From: Helicostylum pulchrum
Lineage: Eukaryota; Mucoromycota; Mucoromycetes; Mucorales; Mucoraceae
DNA: 64,000 bases
Assembly: GCA_025677825.1 (NCBI GenBank)
Contig: JAIXMO010000016.1
Coordinates: 186,001-250,000, forward strand
Direction of reading: 5' to 3'
Below, piece by piece: positions 23,020 through 35,331 of the stretch. Position 1 is the first letter of the stretch. Every line of letters begins with the position of its first letter. The notes below the pieces were generated by a model, which had not been told where the DNA came from, searched no databases, and saw only the letters and a program-made list of their open reading frames with translations. The translations under genes and the position numbers were made by a program.

Positions 23020-23150
23020 TGATGAAGCGCTGTTGGATATCACAGATGCCTGGAGCAATCTTTTAGATTTTGAAGTGAATCTTACACAGTTTCACGAGAA
23101 ATACCCAGACGCGGGAAGGACTAGAGTAACACCTGTTTCTAAAGTCCATT
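23020..23150 (+). pseudogene. Coding-like fragment, unknown
   Basis: One frame reads RADEALLDITDAWSNLLDFE then VNLTQFHEKYPDAGRTRVTP, protein-like in composition. Stops lie just upstream (TAG TGA). It may belong with the fragment at 22620, 280 bp away, but no splice path joins them. Confidence 0.3.
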
Positions 23151-24450
23151 TCATATCGCGTTCGACCAGAGAATGACGCGCTTGTCGTCCGTATGAAGAC
23201 CATATAATGAGCGAGTAGAGAGGTATGCGATACCGTATTTGAGAAGAATATTTTCGGTAAAGTAATGAAATAATAATGTACGATCGTTAAAATGCATCAA
23301 ACCTGTATAAAAGAACTTTTTAAAAGAGGAGGAGCGAGAGAAAAAGACCGAGTCAAAAATATTATATAACTATCGCTCTGGAAGAGCAGCGTAATGTAAG
23401 CCATGATCCAAACTTTTAATCCACCATAAGTCCAAGGAACATACCTTGTCTTTTTTTAAGCAGAAGATTTTTTTTTTCACCTGATACATTGATAAATGGG
23501 GGACGGCCACATTGAAAAAAAGTATCCCTACTACCATTTCTATAGCAATTGATACCACGAAATGACCAAGGTCGACAGTATAGTGGATACTAACACCACC
23601 TTAATAAAAGATGTTGAAAACCTAGCCCCGTCTAGTAGCTCTGCCACATTTTTGTGCCCTTGAACATCTACGGAACTACTAGATTCCGACAAGTCGTTCG
23701 ACTGATATCAGCCAACCGCTTGTTTTTCAATGAATCATCCGTGCACGAGTTTTTGAGCTTGTCCAACATTATTCTTTTATATACATACCAAACAATTCTG
23801 GAAAATTATTAAAAATATAGTTAAGCGCGATATGTTTGACGGTAAGTAAGTCTTACAAGAGTTGTCTAGACATCTAACTTTATGACCAATACATTCCTTA
23901 AGATTTGTATCTAGTGTTCTGTTATCATAAGTTGGGAGCTCTGGTATATTTGAAAATCTGGACGAATATTTATCCATTTCCTTACAAACAAAATTACATA
24001 CGGACAACCGAAAAGCGTAATGTGAAATGCTTGTACCTGTCATACAATACTGAGATATCCGAAAAGAAAATGGATAAAAGTATATATATAAAAAGTGTAT
24101 TGGAAAAAGTAAAGTATATCGTGAGTATCGACAAAAGCTCAAGGTAATGCGATAAGAAAAAAAGATAGTCTAGCGGACATGGCCTTCGTAATCACGCTGT
24201 TGCTATCATTTGTTATCATCACTGCAATAGTTTTCCTTTTTGTTTGTTTGTTACACAAAAGCTTATAAAAATTAAGATATTTTTTTTGAGAAAATCCGGA
24301 TATTCAACGGTGAATAAATTATTTTCACGTTCTTTAAAAAGGTCTTGGGTAAAAATTAGCTTATAAAAATTGACATAGCCATTTACCCTAAAAACAAAAG
24401 AAAATAAAATTAGAAAGAGTAATCTATTGTTGAGCGGCTGAGTATATGGA

Positions 24451-24530
24451 AGATGGAAAAGATTGTTCTTCTGAGACATGGACGTACCAATTGTCCTTTT
24501 TTAGTTGCTCTTTTAAACATAAGTAATACC
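24451..24530 (+). pseudogene. Histidine-phosphatase-like N-terminal fragment
   Basis: An ATG opens MEKIVLLRHGRTNCPF, which matches the start of histidine phosphatase / phosphoglycerate mutase proteins, where the RHG supplies the phosphorylated His. The frame closes after 27 codons and no continuing exon was found. It may be a surviving first exon of a lost gene or a chance match. Confidence 0.3.
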
Positions 24531-26784
24531 CTATAAAGTTTATCCTATGTAACAATGCTGAAATTAATTGTATAACGCAAACGGAATACACATTGGAACA
24601 ACATTTTTTTCCCCCATATTTATTAAAGTGTAACTGATTGTACTCATTTTACGAATTAGTGGAATCACATTTTGTTCTTTACACTGATGCGCTTTTTTTC
24701 TCTCTTTGAAACCGACTATATCGTGTAACATCTGCTCCATTATTTCTTTAAGTTAGCGATAAATTGTGCTTTTTTTTAAAAAAGACAAAAATAGCATTTT
24801 TTGATTATTTCGATCTTCAAAACCTGAATTATATTTATAAGTAACAAGCTTTTCCTATTTAATTTGATCATTTATAATGTAATATACAGTTATAAATGAA
24901 TTACTCGACACAAAGATACTCAAAGACACGCTCCAAGTCCCAAAAGAATGAAAAATACACATGCGTACATACCGTTATTATGTAATTAAACTTTTGTTTC
25001 AAAAAAATCTGTGTCTTTACCAAATAAAGAAATAAATACATTTTTCGACAACAACAAAAGACCTGTATTAAACTCTAACACGTACGTACAAGTTTAGATA
25101 TTGACATAAAAAAAGTTAAAAGCGAAATTAATTTTTATATGTTCCGGTGTTTCCTTTGTATACGGCGTGGCTGAGAATGTATAACTTTAAGAAAGTGTTA
25201 CTGCACCTATTTTTGTCATTTAGAATGTGCAAAGAATATATCGATTGAACTCGGATTCGTTTTTAGGTAATTGTCTTTTTTCCGTTCTTAGAAGTATCAA
25301 CAGAAATAAAAATTCGATATCCGCGTGAATTATTTCAGATCGAAACTATGTAAAATGTGGGACCTGTCCTGTCAACTATACCCAGGTTACGTCAATAGGT
25401 GTCAAAGGAACATAAAGAAAATACCAAAATGTCGATGGTATTGTTTTATTTTACATACTCAACTGCAAAACCGAGTCTAACTTAATAAGGTTATGTGCAT
25501 TTTGTACTAGAAGCTAGTACTGATTAATTATATATTAAAGGAGCTATGATAAAAACAGCCATGCGACTGACAAATTTCTATCGTAGTTGATCGTAAACGT
25601 GGGTGTGAAAAAATATAAGAGCTTTTTCATTTTAAAAATAAAAAAATATGGCCTGATTTTTTTTTTCTAGAGTGTTTGTTCATCAATATGCAGGTACGAT
25701 TTAATTTTAAGGCCTAACGTTGAATCAAAAAAAGAATAATTGTCAAATTATTCCTAAAACAAGATAAAAACGTGGCCAATGAAAAGATACCATCGATCAC
25801 TTTTCACTTCTTTTTGTTAAAGTACCGCCAACTGAACGAAAAAAATAGAAGGGACCCTTTTTTGATGTGGTACGAAATTATAAAACTTTTTTTTTTTTTT
25901 TTTTTTTTTTTTGCCTGTGGAATAACAAGAGCATACTCGCGTAAAAGGTAATAAACTAAATAGATTCATAAGTTATGAATGATGCGTGAAGCACATGTTG
26001 AGAGTAATCAAACAGATTTCACGTGATAAGTAATTAGCACACATATATGAACTTAATAATAGAGTATGGAATACCCGGCAAAACAGATGCAATGATTTGC
26101 AATAGAATGAAATACAAACTTAAATTGGTTACCCAGAACTTCCTAATGAAGCGTATTTTATGATTCTCGTGTCATTTTACAAGGAAAATAAAATAAAATA
26201 AAAAATGTATACCTTTTTCTGCGTTGTGATCTATAAAAAAATTTAGATATTTATATTTATCAAAAAGATCATCGGTGAAACAGGACAGGACAGGTTTAGC
26301 GGTTCTGAACTTTTTACCACTAAAAAAAAGTCTATCAAAACATCTTGTTTAGGGGAACTCGATAGTACCTTTTTTTTTATCTATCGATAGCTGTTTGTTG
26401 GTTATACTGGGCTTATCTCTTTCTCTTAAAAAAAAAAGAATAAATAAAATGCGTTGAGCAACGTGGACTGTTATAGCTATGAAATATTAAGGTTTATAAT
26501 ACCCACGCATTTTTTTTCCTTGTTACAAAAAAAAAAAAAGTTTTTTCCAGAGTCAATTATCCCAATGTTAATCAATTGAGTAATAATGTAAAAAAGTTAT
26601 ATAATAACTCTATTTTATTCAGACTTTCCTTTTCTTTTTTTTCCTTTCTTTTTTTTTTTTGCTCTTTTCCGCTTTTTTATTTATTTATTTATTTTATACC
26701 TGTATATATCTACCACGAAATATTATTATTGGATAAAAAGTAAATCGCCTACCTTTTTAAATTCACCACTCAACTACATAACAA

Positions 26785-29700
26785 ATGGATTACACTAATA
26801 AAGAGCCAGGGATACAATACTTCAATCCCGGTATCATCTTTCTCAGTTACATTATTTCCGTGATTGGAGCTATGACTACGTTAGAATTACTTCAACGCCG
26901 AACACATTTTCGAGGACGATATAATTGGTGAGTGTTATCACTAATTTACGATATGGAACATAAAAATGATAACATTTTATTTTTGGATGTAGGTTTTTAC
27001 TATTCGCAGCGGCAACATCAATGGGTGGCGTCGGCATTTGGTCTATGCATTTTATAGGAAACAATAGTCTTACCATCACTATAAAAGGCGGAGATAAACA
27101 TCAACTCTCTTACGCTACCGGGTTTACTTTTGTTAGTTTAATCGTTGCTATTCTCACCATGTTTCTGGCATTTGCTTTTGTTGGTATTACCGAAGAAGCT
27201 AAGATAGCTAGAATCATTCCAAGTGGTATCATTGCTGGGGTAAAATATCACGCAATTTTTTTTACCAATGCGCGCTCACGAACTAACCGAAAAAATTGTT
27301 ATTTTTTTTTTATAGTTTGGAATTGTCTCGATGCATTACCTCGGTAAGTAGTACAGCTATATTGCTTATAAACGATATTACATAATATATATTTTTTTTA
27401 AAGTTCTTCGTATTAATTGTTAATTGATTTAATTAGGCCAAGTTGCTATCGATTTCTTCGTTATGAGAAATAAACTACCCATTGTTGCTGCAGCGGCAGT
27501 CATTGCCGTGTGCGCCGTGACAGCAGCTTTATTTATTTTCTTTAAATTACGCGAACAATGGGCCAATCAATGGTATAAAAGACTTGGCTGCGCAATGTTA
27601 ATGGGCGTTGCTGTATGTGGTACGAGAAAAAAAAACGCATTTCTATAAAAACAAATTCCATTGGCTAAATGTTTTAACGTTTAATAGGTATGCATTACAC
27701 AGCACTTGTGGGTACAGTGTATTATACTCCTGATGATATAGCTGGTGGCCCACCTACTCCGTTATTAGGTACTGGTGCTCTTATCGGTATTATCGCCGCT
27801 ATTGTGGTCGTTGCTTGTATCATCTTATTTGTTATTGGTACTAAAAATTCAATTGAAAACCATTCCATGTTATTTCAAAAGGAGATTCCTCATAAACGAC
27901 TTATTCTTGATACCATCTTTTTTGATACTCATGGAAGAATGTTAGTAAAAGTAGATGGTATTGTTCCTATGAAAGAAATTCTAAATGAAATTCCAGAAGA
28001 TGTAAAATGATATATAAATTTCGTGTTACATTGCAAAAAATAGTAACTTTTTATTTTTTATTATTTAGGAAACGCATGAAGCATTTTCAACAAGCCACCC
28101 GCTTTTTACCCGGCTATTTGATACCACAATGCAATGGTCAAAGCAAAGTAGCGAAGGCTCTTCTGAAAGTGTAAACCGTGTTACTTACAACGCTCAAAAT
28201 GGTGGATACTATGATGCCGTGGACGATGCCTTTTTAACTGCAGCAAACCAATTAGTGGAGGAACTCCGGTTCTCAAAACTATCTGACCTTGGACACTTGT
28301 TTGATTCCATTTTATGTACAAACACGATTTCCAAGAAAAGCATGTTTTCTCAAGGTTCGAAAAAGAAGCCACCTTTGCGAAGAACCTCTAGCACCTCTTC
28401 TTATCTAATGTCAACCCATCGACTCTCTAAAAAGGAGTCTATATCTGATGTCAATGGAATCGAGTTACCCATGACGCAAACAAAGACCAAGAAAAAGAGT
28501 AAAGATAGATCGAGCAAAGATAGATCGAGCAAAGATAGATTTAGCAAATCTTCTACAACATTACCAGAAGATGCCACAGTGATTGATATCTTTAATAACC
28601 CTGTTTCTCATTCTTTCGCTAACAATCCTAGCTTGACTATTCGAGATTCAGACACAGAAGACAGACATATATTTTTGGTAAAAAAGATCGAATCGAACAA
28701 AGATTTAGTAAATCTTTTATCGATCGGTTTTCGTTTTGCAGAACCCATCTTTATCTCAAAGACGATGGGTGAACGACTCCATGTACCTTCTGATTACCTG
28801 TTAAATTATTTCAAGGATATGCTTCAAATGACCGAAACTGTCACTACATTGTATACACCCTTAAAACCTCCTGGTCATGCTTATTATACCGCTGCACAAC
28901 AAAAGAAAATCAAATCAAATGATGTCCGTAGCGCTGTATTTGTTGGTTTGTTTACTTTAATTGAAGATGAAGAAACCGGTGATATGCCTTATATTATTAT
29001 CGAAAAACAAAAACGATATCGATTCCCCATGGTTCAGCTTACGTTAGATGGTGATACTGAAAGCGAAAAGAACCCAACTGAACTTTCTAGACTTGAGAAA
29101 AGTATTGTACTTGCACTTAGTGGACAATCACTTTCAAGTATTACGTCTGTTTTTAAGAATTCTCAAAAAAGCAATCACGATTCTACAGGTTACTCAACTG
29201 GTCAAAGCTCTGGTTCTGGAAGTACTTTGCTTAATTCTAAAGTGACGTATTCCCTTACTGACGACGAAGAAGATACGAATCATATTTATAATTATGTGCC
29301 TCATTCTACTAGTTCACTTATTAGACATACCGAAGCTGAATCAGACCGATTTATCAAGGCTTTAGAAAACGCTGCTAAATCTTTAGTTGGAATGTCGAGT
29401 TATGGTAAACCATTAGCAACTTCAGCCAAACTCTGTAGTGATGTGATTGACATACCTGCCTTCTCTTTACGTCCTGGACCTTGTCAATTAATTTTGTTCA
29501 AGTCTCATATTACTCGACCAGGTACTCGATTTGCCATTAACTCTACTTTCACCGAATCTATCAAATGTGTTCCGTTCCCTATTTATCGTACATTCGCATA
29601 CCATGTAACTGATCTTGGTGTTGAGAAATACCGAAACGAAACAAACCGACATAAAACACCCAACACTTACCTTACACAACAGCGTTTATATCAAAACACG

Positions 29701-30108
29701 GCCATTAGAAATAAGCATTTACTTGATGACGATACAAACATACCCTCTGATACAAAAAATAAGGAAAGCCAAGAAATTCACGACGAAGATCGAAATAATG
29801 AGTTCATACCAGCTCCCGAAGGAGAAATTTCTCCGTTAGAATCAACAACTCAACTTCAACCTGTATCTTCTTTACCTCCTCCTCCACGTGCAAAACGAAC
29901 CAGAACTACATTTCCTACTGGATTTCCATCACTTGATACCAATTACTTTTCCAAAGATTTCTTACCTAATATAATGAAAGGTACTAACCCCACTTCACCG
30001 AATTCAAATGATGCGGATACAGAAATGCCTATTATTTTAAATCTGCTACCTTCTAATGGAAGATTCTGGTGGCTCAATAACATCTTCGAAGAAACTCACA
30101 ACATTTAG
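26785..30108 (+). CDS. MHYT-domain seven-helix membrane sensor-like protein
   Basis: Six exons (26785-26937, 26993-27239, 27316-27343, 27437-27619, 27688-28001, 28069-30108) join to about 985 residues in phase. Residues 1-260 hold seven membrane helices and three MHYT repeats: IWSMHFIGNN near 67, IVSMHYLG near 137 and VCGMHYTALVG near 203. In bacteria such His/Met-rich loops are proposed to bind copper and sense gases. The remaining 700 residues are cytosolic, with TRLFDTTMQWSKQSS, a triple DRSSK repeat near residue 435 and LRPGPCQLILFKSHI. No GGDEF, EAL or kinase domain is seen. The last exon alone covers 2 kb without an intron. Confidence 0.88.
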
Positions 30109-31497
30109 AATATAAACACATAATAGAAAATATTGTGCTTTTATCATCATTTATAGAAAAAAAAAATCCCATCATTTTATTTACAAAGAAATGCACAAGC
30201 ATTACATAACCATTAATACAATTACTACTCTTTATTAAAAAATAAACTAATACTTATTGAAAATATATATTTATATATTAACACTACATCCCACTTCCTT
30301 TTTTTAGTTACGCATGTGTTGTTGTATTTTTTCTTTTCTTTTTTGTTTGTGCTCGCTAATCTTGTAAATAGTATTTTTTCGTTGTTGTACGAGTTTCGAT
30401 CTTCGTAAGATGCTCGTACAAACATTTTCTGGTGGCCAACATGAGGGGGGTTGCTTGTACTAGCAGGTGTTTGGCTCTCATACCAGTGCTGTGAGAGATG
30501 AGGATCTTTTCAGTACTTTTTGAGTTTCATTGATTAGGCCAATACGTATAATTTGACAAAAAGCTATTACGATATCTACCTGAAAAGAAGAGTACATTTG
30601 CTGGTTCGACATGTTGAACCTCGGAATGGTTATCGCTCTCTCACATTTCTCGTAGAGCTATCAGTGGAAAACTATGCACATACTCTCTAAAATCTTATAA
30701 ATGAGCGTATTGTAATATCCCAAGGCTGTTCTGAGGTACATGCTAACCTAAATCTTTATTGACACTGTTGCTGTTGGTCAGATAGTACATCACCGTTAAG
30801 TGACATTACTCGATTACCCTCAGTCAATTTATTGGCATATTATCTAGCTAGCCTTTAACAGAGGAGAGCTCTATTGAGGATATGTCCAGCTAAATTTTTC
30901 ACGATATCTGTAATATTACTGTGTGTAATCAAGTTTCGACGAGTCTCTTTCTTTAATTTTAACACTTTGATTTCTTACAACAAGATGGCAATTTTTATTT
31001 ATTTAAAATAATCGAATTAAATTCTGTTAATACAGGTTTCAACAATTAGATTTTTTCAAAGTAAAGCCTTCGAAGCTTTTATTTTTTGTAATTTGTTCCA
31101 TTGTGTTAGATAATCGAGCATGAGGAACATCGAAAAATTCTATAGGATGATATTTGTGCTCCTCTTAAAGTTGACTTGTTTTTACTGTTTTTTCTTTTTT
31201 TTTTCTTGGACTTAAATCCAGCGTATCATGCATGACGAGTAATTACCTTTTATGACTATAATTGAGCTTATATTTTAGTGTGTTTTGGGCAATTCAACGT
31301 GCGAAAAAAGGAAAAAAAAAAGAGAGACCCAAGCATTTGTTTTGAGTACCCAACTAGTATTCATGCTGATAAATCGTTAAAAGGGTTGGTGTACTGGGAA
31401 AGAGAGGGTTTTTAAATACAGCACTTTTATTAATTTCATCGATCTTTTTTTTTTGTAATACTTCTTTTACTTCACTCTTTCTTTTTTCTTTTTAAAC
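30109..31497. other. Intergenic with weak coding-like traces on minus strand
   Basis: About 1.39 kb. On the minus strand, 31170-31060 reads EHKYHPIEFFDVPHARLSNT then MEQITKNKSFEGFTLKKSNC and stops. Another stretch at 30425-30310 is open in two frames (for example ILRRSKLVQQRKNTIYKISE). Neither has a start or convincing splice partner, so both are treated as possible relics. Confidence 0.3.
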
Positions 31498-32588
31498 ATG
31501 TCTACTACTCAAGATATTATCTTCGTAAGAATAAAGTAAAACGTTTTAAAAAACTTGAAACTGATCTATCTTCCAATTATATAGCATTGGTATCCCCACT
31601 CCCCTTTTGCTCAAAAGGTTGCTTGGGTATTAAATTATAAAAAGGTCGAGTATAAGACAGTCTTGATATCTATGGTTGAGCCTCGTGCTGCTCGTAGACC
31701 TCTCGACGGTGGCTACAGAAAGACACCCATTTTGCAAATCGGAAACCACGTCTATTGTGATTCCAAGTCTATTTTCCTTGCCCTTGAAGAACTGTAAGTT
31801 ATTCTCTAATTTTCTGGTTTTTAAAAAAGCTTATACTCATCTCTCTATATGATAGTTACCCTGAACCTAGTTTATACCCTAAGCTTGCTAACGGCGAATC
31901 CAGTGAAGGTTCTGCTAGAGCTTTCACCATGTGGGTTGATAACGTACTTTTCAATAACATTGTTTCTCAACTACCTGTTAAAGATCTTGGCGATGAGTTC
32001 TTGGCGGATCGTGAATCACTTGCAGGCCGTAAATTAGACCGTAAGACATTGGCTGGCGGTGCTCCTTTTATGAAGGCGGTTATTCAAGCAGAATACACTA
32101 TTGCAGAAAAGACTCTCGGATCGAAGACTTGGCTGCTTGATACCGAATCCCCCTCTCTTGCAGATTTTAGTTTAGCCATGACTACCTTCTTCTGTCTCAA
32201 TTTAATTGGAGAGAAATGGGTTCAAGCTAACTTGAAGGCTGCTTTTGGACATATGCAAAAGGTTTTGGGAGCTTCTGATTGGGAAAGAACAGATACCATG
32301 CCTGAAATGACTGAAGAAGAAGCAATTGACGTATTGAAGCGTTATCAAGAATCTGAAGTCCGTGAAGATTTCAAGGTCCATAATACTGTTCTTCCCATTG
32401 CGTTGGGTCAACAAGTCTTTGTCACACCTTTGGACACGGGTAAGATTCCTGTTGGCGGCGCTTTACTTAGAAGTACTGTTAACGAGACCGTCATCTCTTA
32501 CAAGGATGTCAATTATGGAACTACTACCATTATTCATTTCCCCGCTACTGGGTTCGTCGTCGTTCCCAATCTTGGAGCTAAATACTAG
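31498..32588 (+). CDS. Glutathione S-transferase-like protein
   Basis: Three exons (31498-31524, 31585-31793, 31856-32588) give 322 residues in phase. The N-terminal thioredoxin-like fold begins MSTTQDIIFHWYPHSPFAQK, with the glutathione-site region near residues 10-20, and continues to TPILQIGNHVYCDSKSIFLA (the usual Pro and Ser contact positions). A helical GST C-terminal domain follows, with TLGSKTWLLDTESPSLADFS as the conserved N-cap/Asp region near residue 170. After about residue 220 there is an extra domain (PVGGALLRSTVNETVISYKD), making it longer than the usual 210-230. Substrate unknown. A tandem pseudogene lies 1.7 kb downstream. Confidence 0.85.
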
Positions 32589-34254
32589 CTTATATTTTTA
32601 TCATTTGTAAATACTTTTTTTTAAAAAATAAAAAATAATCTGATAAGAAAATTTTCGCATCAACCAGTCCCCTTACGTACAACCATGGTTTGTCGCATTA
32701 GCGGCGTGCTCCTTTCAGTATTTCAACACGGGATACCTTGGTCGTTAAAACGATAAACTAAGCGAAATATACCGAACAATGTTTTCCTTTAAATGCTAGT
32801 ACCACCTGAAGCAAAAATTCTAGTATTTACTAGCGGCATCACTCGGCCGCTTTGCGTAAAGGCGATTTAAAATATGCTAAATAAATAAGAATAAGATTTT
32901 TTTTTGGGAAGAGCTCAAACACTGGGACTGGTTCAAGTATAGGATTCGCCGCGTAAACTATTGACATGACCTACAGTCACATAAAAGCTAATAACAAACA
33001 ATGATGGATTATAGATAATACTTAAAATATTTCTTGAGCTTATCCAGCTTACCATTTGAAGAATAACGTCCTGCAACTTCATGTGGAAGAGAAGGTACAT
33101 AAAAAGACGGCGAAGAACGAAGTTTCATGCTTTTTTTTTTTTAGAAATTTAGCCTTTTAAACGCATAGACTTAAATTTTTGTTTGGTTATTGTTACGATT
33201 CTAATTTTTAGTGGTAAGAAAGACAACATTGACTTGTCGTACATAACATATGTGGTGATACCTCTAACATGTGTTGGCGCAAACAGTAATAAAGAACGCT
33301 TCATCAAGAATTGTTTGTTGGCCGGTAGATGTTATGATTCCGTTAGTTATTGGTCAGCGATTGCTCATAACTAGTTAATTGAGGTTATGTTTTCGGGTCT
33401 GTTTCAAATAAAGTTGAAGTAGGAATCCTCGGATATCGTAGCTCAATACTAATGAGTATAAAAAAAATCGTATATTGGTCGATGTTGTGATTATAGGATT
33501 ACAAAAAAAAAAAAAAAGAATAAGAAAAAACAATAAACAAGTACAATTAAAGTCTTTATTTATTATCAAAGATTAAAAGTAATTATTAAAACTAAATATC
33601 AAAATACTCTGTATTTATATCAAATACAGTTATATGTTAGTCCCCACGTATGTTTAAGTATAATGTTATGACTATATAACCGAGTGTGCGTGTGAACATT
33701 ACACAATTACTGCTCATTTATTTTATAACTACATTTGTAGTCAGCTAGGTTCACAACTATTGTATCACCTAGATTCACTACAGTCGAAGCGGAACAATGA
33801 ATCGGGTCGTGCATTGAAGATTATGACTAATAATAATGGATAGTAATTATTAAGGGTTTATAACATCGTGGAGTGACACTTTCCATCCTAAGAGCCTTCT
33901 CAAGGTTGCCCTAAAATGACGTTTATGTAATTAGTTCCAGGAAAGCTCCAGGCGAAAGAAACTCCTAGAACAAATTACACAAAGTTCCCCATTGGCTTTA
34001 AAAAGTTTATAGTTACTCCCGGACTGGGACGAGGAAGTTTGCTTGAGAGAGGTCTTAGTCATAAGGACCGGTAAGAGCTATTGACAGCCGTACCGATTAT
34101 TACCGGTCCATATTAAACTCAAGACAGTTGTATTTAGTGACAAGAAGAGTAGTACCTTGTACTACCCGCGACAGACATAAGAGCGAGATTATTTCATGAT
34201 TAGTAAAGATGGCACTTTTATATTCTCCAAAGTACCCTTTTTTCCCTTTGAAAC
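32589..34254. other. Spacer between GST-like duplicates, no gene recognised
   Basis: About 1.67 kb. A short frame at 33183-33374 reads IPLTCVGANSNKERFIKNCL and is too short to call. Palindromic elements such as GACCGGTAAGAG...ATTACCGGTCC (34068-34109) are present. The 100 bp before the second copy's ATG shows little likeness to the first copy's promoter. Confidence 0.35.
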
Positions 34255-35331
34255 ATGTCTACTACTCAAGATATTATCTTCGTAAGAATAAAGTAAAACG
34301 TTTTAAAAAACTTGAAACTGATCTATCTTCCAATTATATAGCATTGGTATCCCCACTCCCCTTTTGCTCAAAAGGTTGCTTGGGTATTAAATTATAAAAA
34401 GGTCGAGTATAAGACAGTCTTGATATCTATGGTTGAGCCTCGTGCTGCTCGTAGACCTCTCGACGGTGGCTACAGAAAGACACCCATTTTGCAAATCGGA
34501 AACCACGTCTATTGTGATTCCAAGTCTATTTTCCTTGCCCTTGAAGAACTGTAAGTTATTCTCTAATTTTCTGGTTTTTAAAAAAGCTTATACTCATCTC
34601 TCTATATGATAGTTACCCTGAACCTAGTTTATACCCTAAGCTTGCTAACGGCGAATCCAGTGAAGGTTCTGCTAGAGCTTTCACCATGTGGGTTGATAAC
34701 GTACTTTTCAATAACATTGTTTCTCAACTACCTGTTAAAGATCTTGGCGATGAGTTCTTGGCGGATCGTGAATTAGTTTTAGGTCTTAAATTAGACCTTA
34801 AGATGTTGCTTGGTATTGCTCCTTTTATGAAGGCAGTTATTTTAGCTGAATATGCTATCGCAGAAAAGACTCTTGGTTCCAAGGCATGGGTACTTGATAC
34901 TACGTCTCCCTCTCTTGCAGATTTTAGTTTAGTCACGACTACTTAATTTTGCCTCGGTTTTATGGGAGAGAAATGGGTTCAAGCTAATTTGAAGATCACT
35001 TCGGGACATATGCAAAAGGTCTTTGGAGCTTCCGATCGGGAAAGAGCAGAGACCATGCCTGAAATTATTGAAGAAGAGACAATCGATGTCTTGAAGCGTT
35101 ATCAAGAATTTGAAGTCCATGAAGATTTCAAGGTCCATAATACTGTTCTTCCCATTGCGTTGGGTCAACAAGTTTTTATCACACCTTTAGACAATGGTTG
35201 GCGGCATTTTAGTTAGAAGCACCGCTGACGAGACAGTCATCTCTTACAAGGATGCTAATTATGGAACTACGGCGTTTATCCATTTTCCCGCTGTTGGATT
35301 TGTTGTCGTTCCCAACCCTGGGGCCAAATAA
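34255..35331 (+). pseudogene. GST-like duplicate with stop and 11-nt deletion
   Basis: Exons 1-2, both introns and the start of exon 3 are identical to the gene at 31498 through 34773, then identity drops sharply. At 34944-34946 a TAA replaces a Phe codon (SLVTTT-stop versus SLAMTTFF). Near 35195 eleven bases are missing relative to the first copy (PLDTGKIPVGG), shifting the frame. Beyond that the original frame stays open to a TAA at 35329-35331 (VVVPNPGAK). The C-terminal domain is thus lost. The 3' flank (TTAGCTTATATTTTTATCAT) is also shared with the first copy. Confidence 0.88.

Larger units (their letters stand above)
19883..26784. other. Gene-poor region of 6.9 kb with decayed fragments
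   Basis: No intact gene is visible in 6.9 kb, against roughly one gene per 2 kb elsewhere. It holds parts of a third Hsp70-like copy (20620-20910 and 22185-22280), coding-like fragments at 22620-22739 and 23020-23150, a histidine-phosphatase-like N-terminus at 24451-24530, a small inverted repeat at 21500-21560 (AATCCGTAGGGAC against GTCCCTAAGGATT) and a 26-base T run at 25887-25912. The rest is AT-rich and unassigned. Confidence 0.5.

Noticed and set aside
30225..30425. Minus-strand ORF after the MHYT gene
   Set aside because: Two frames are open at once and neither has a start or splice partner; noted as a trace but not called as a gene.
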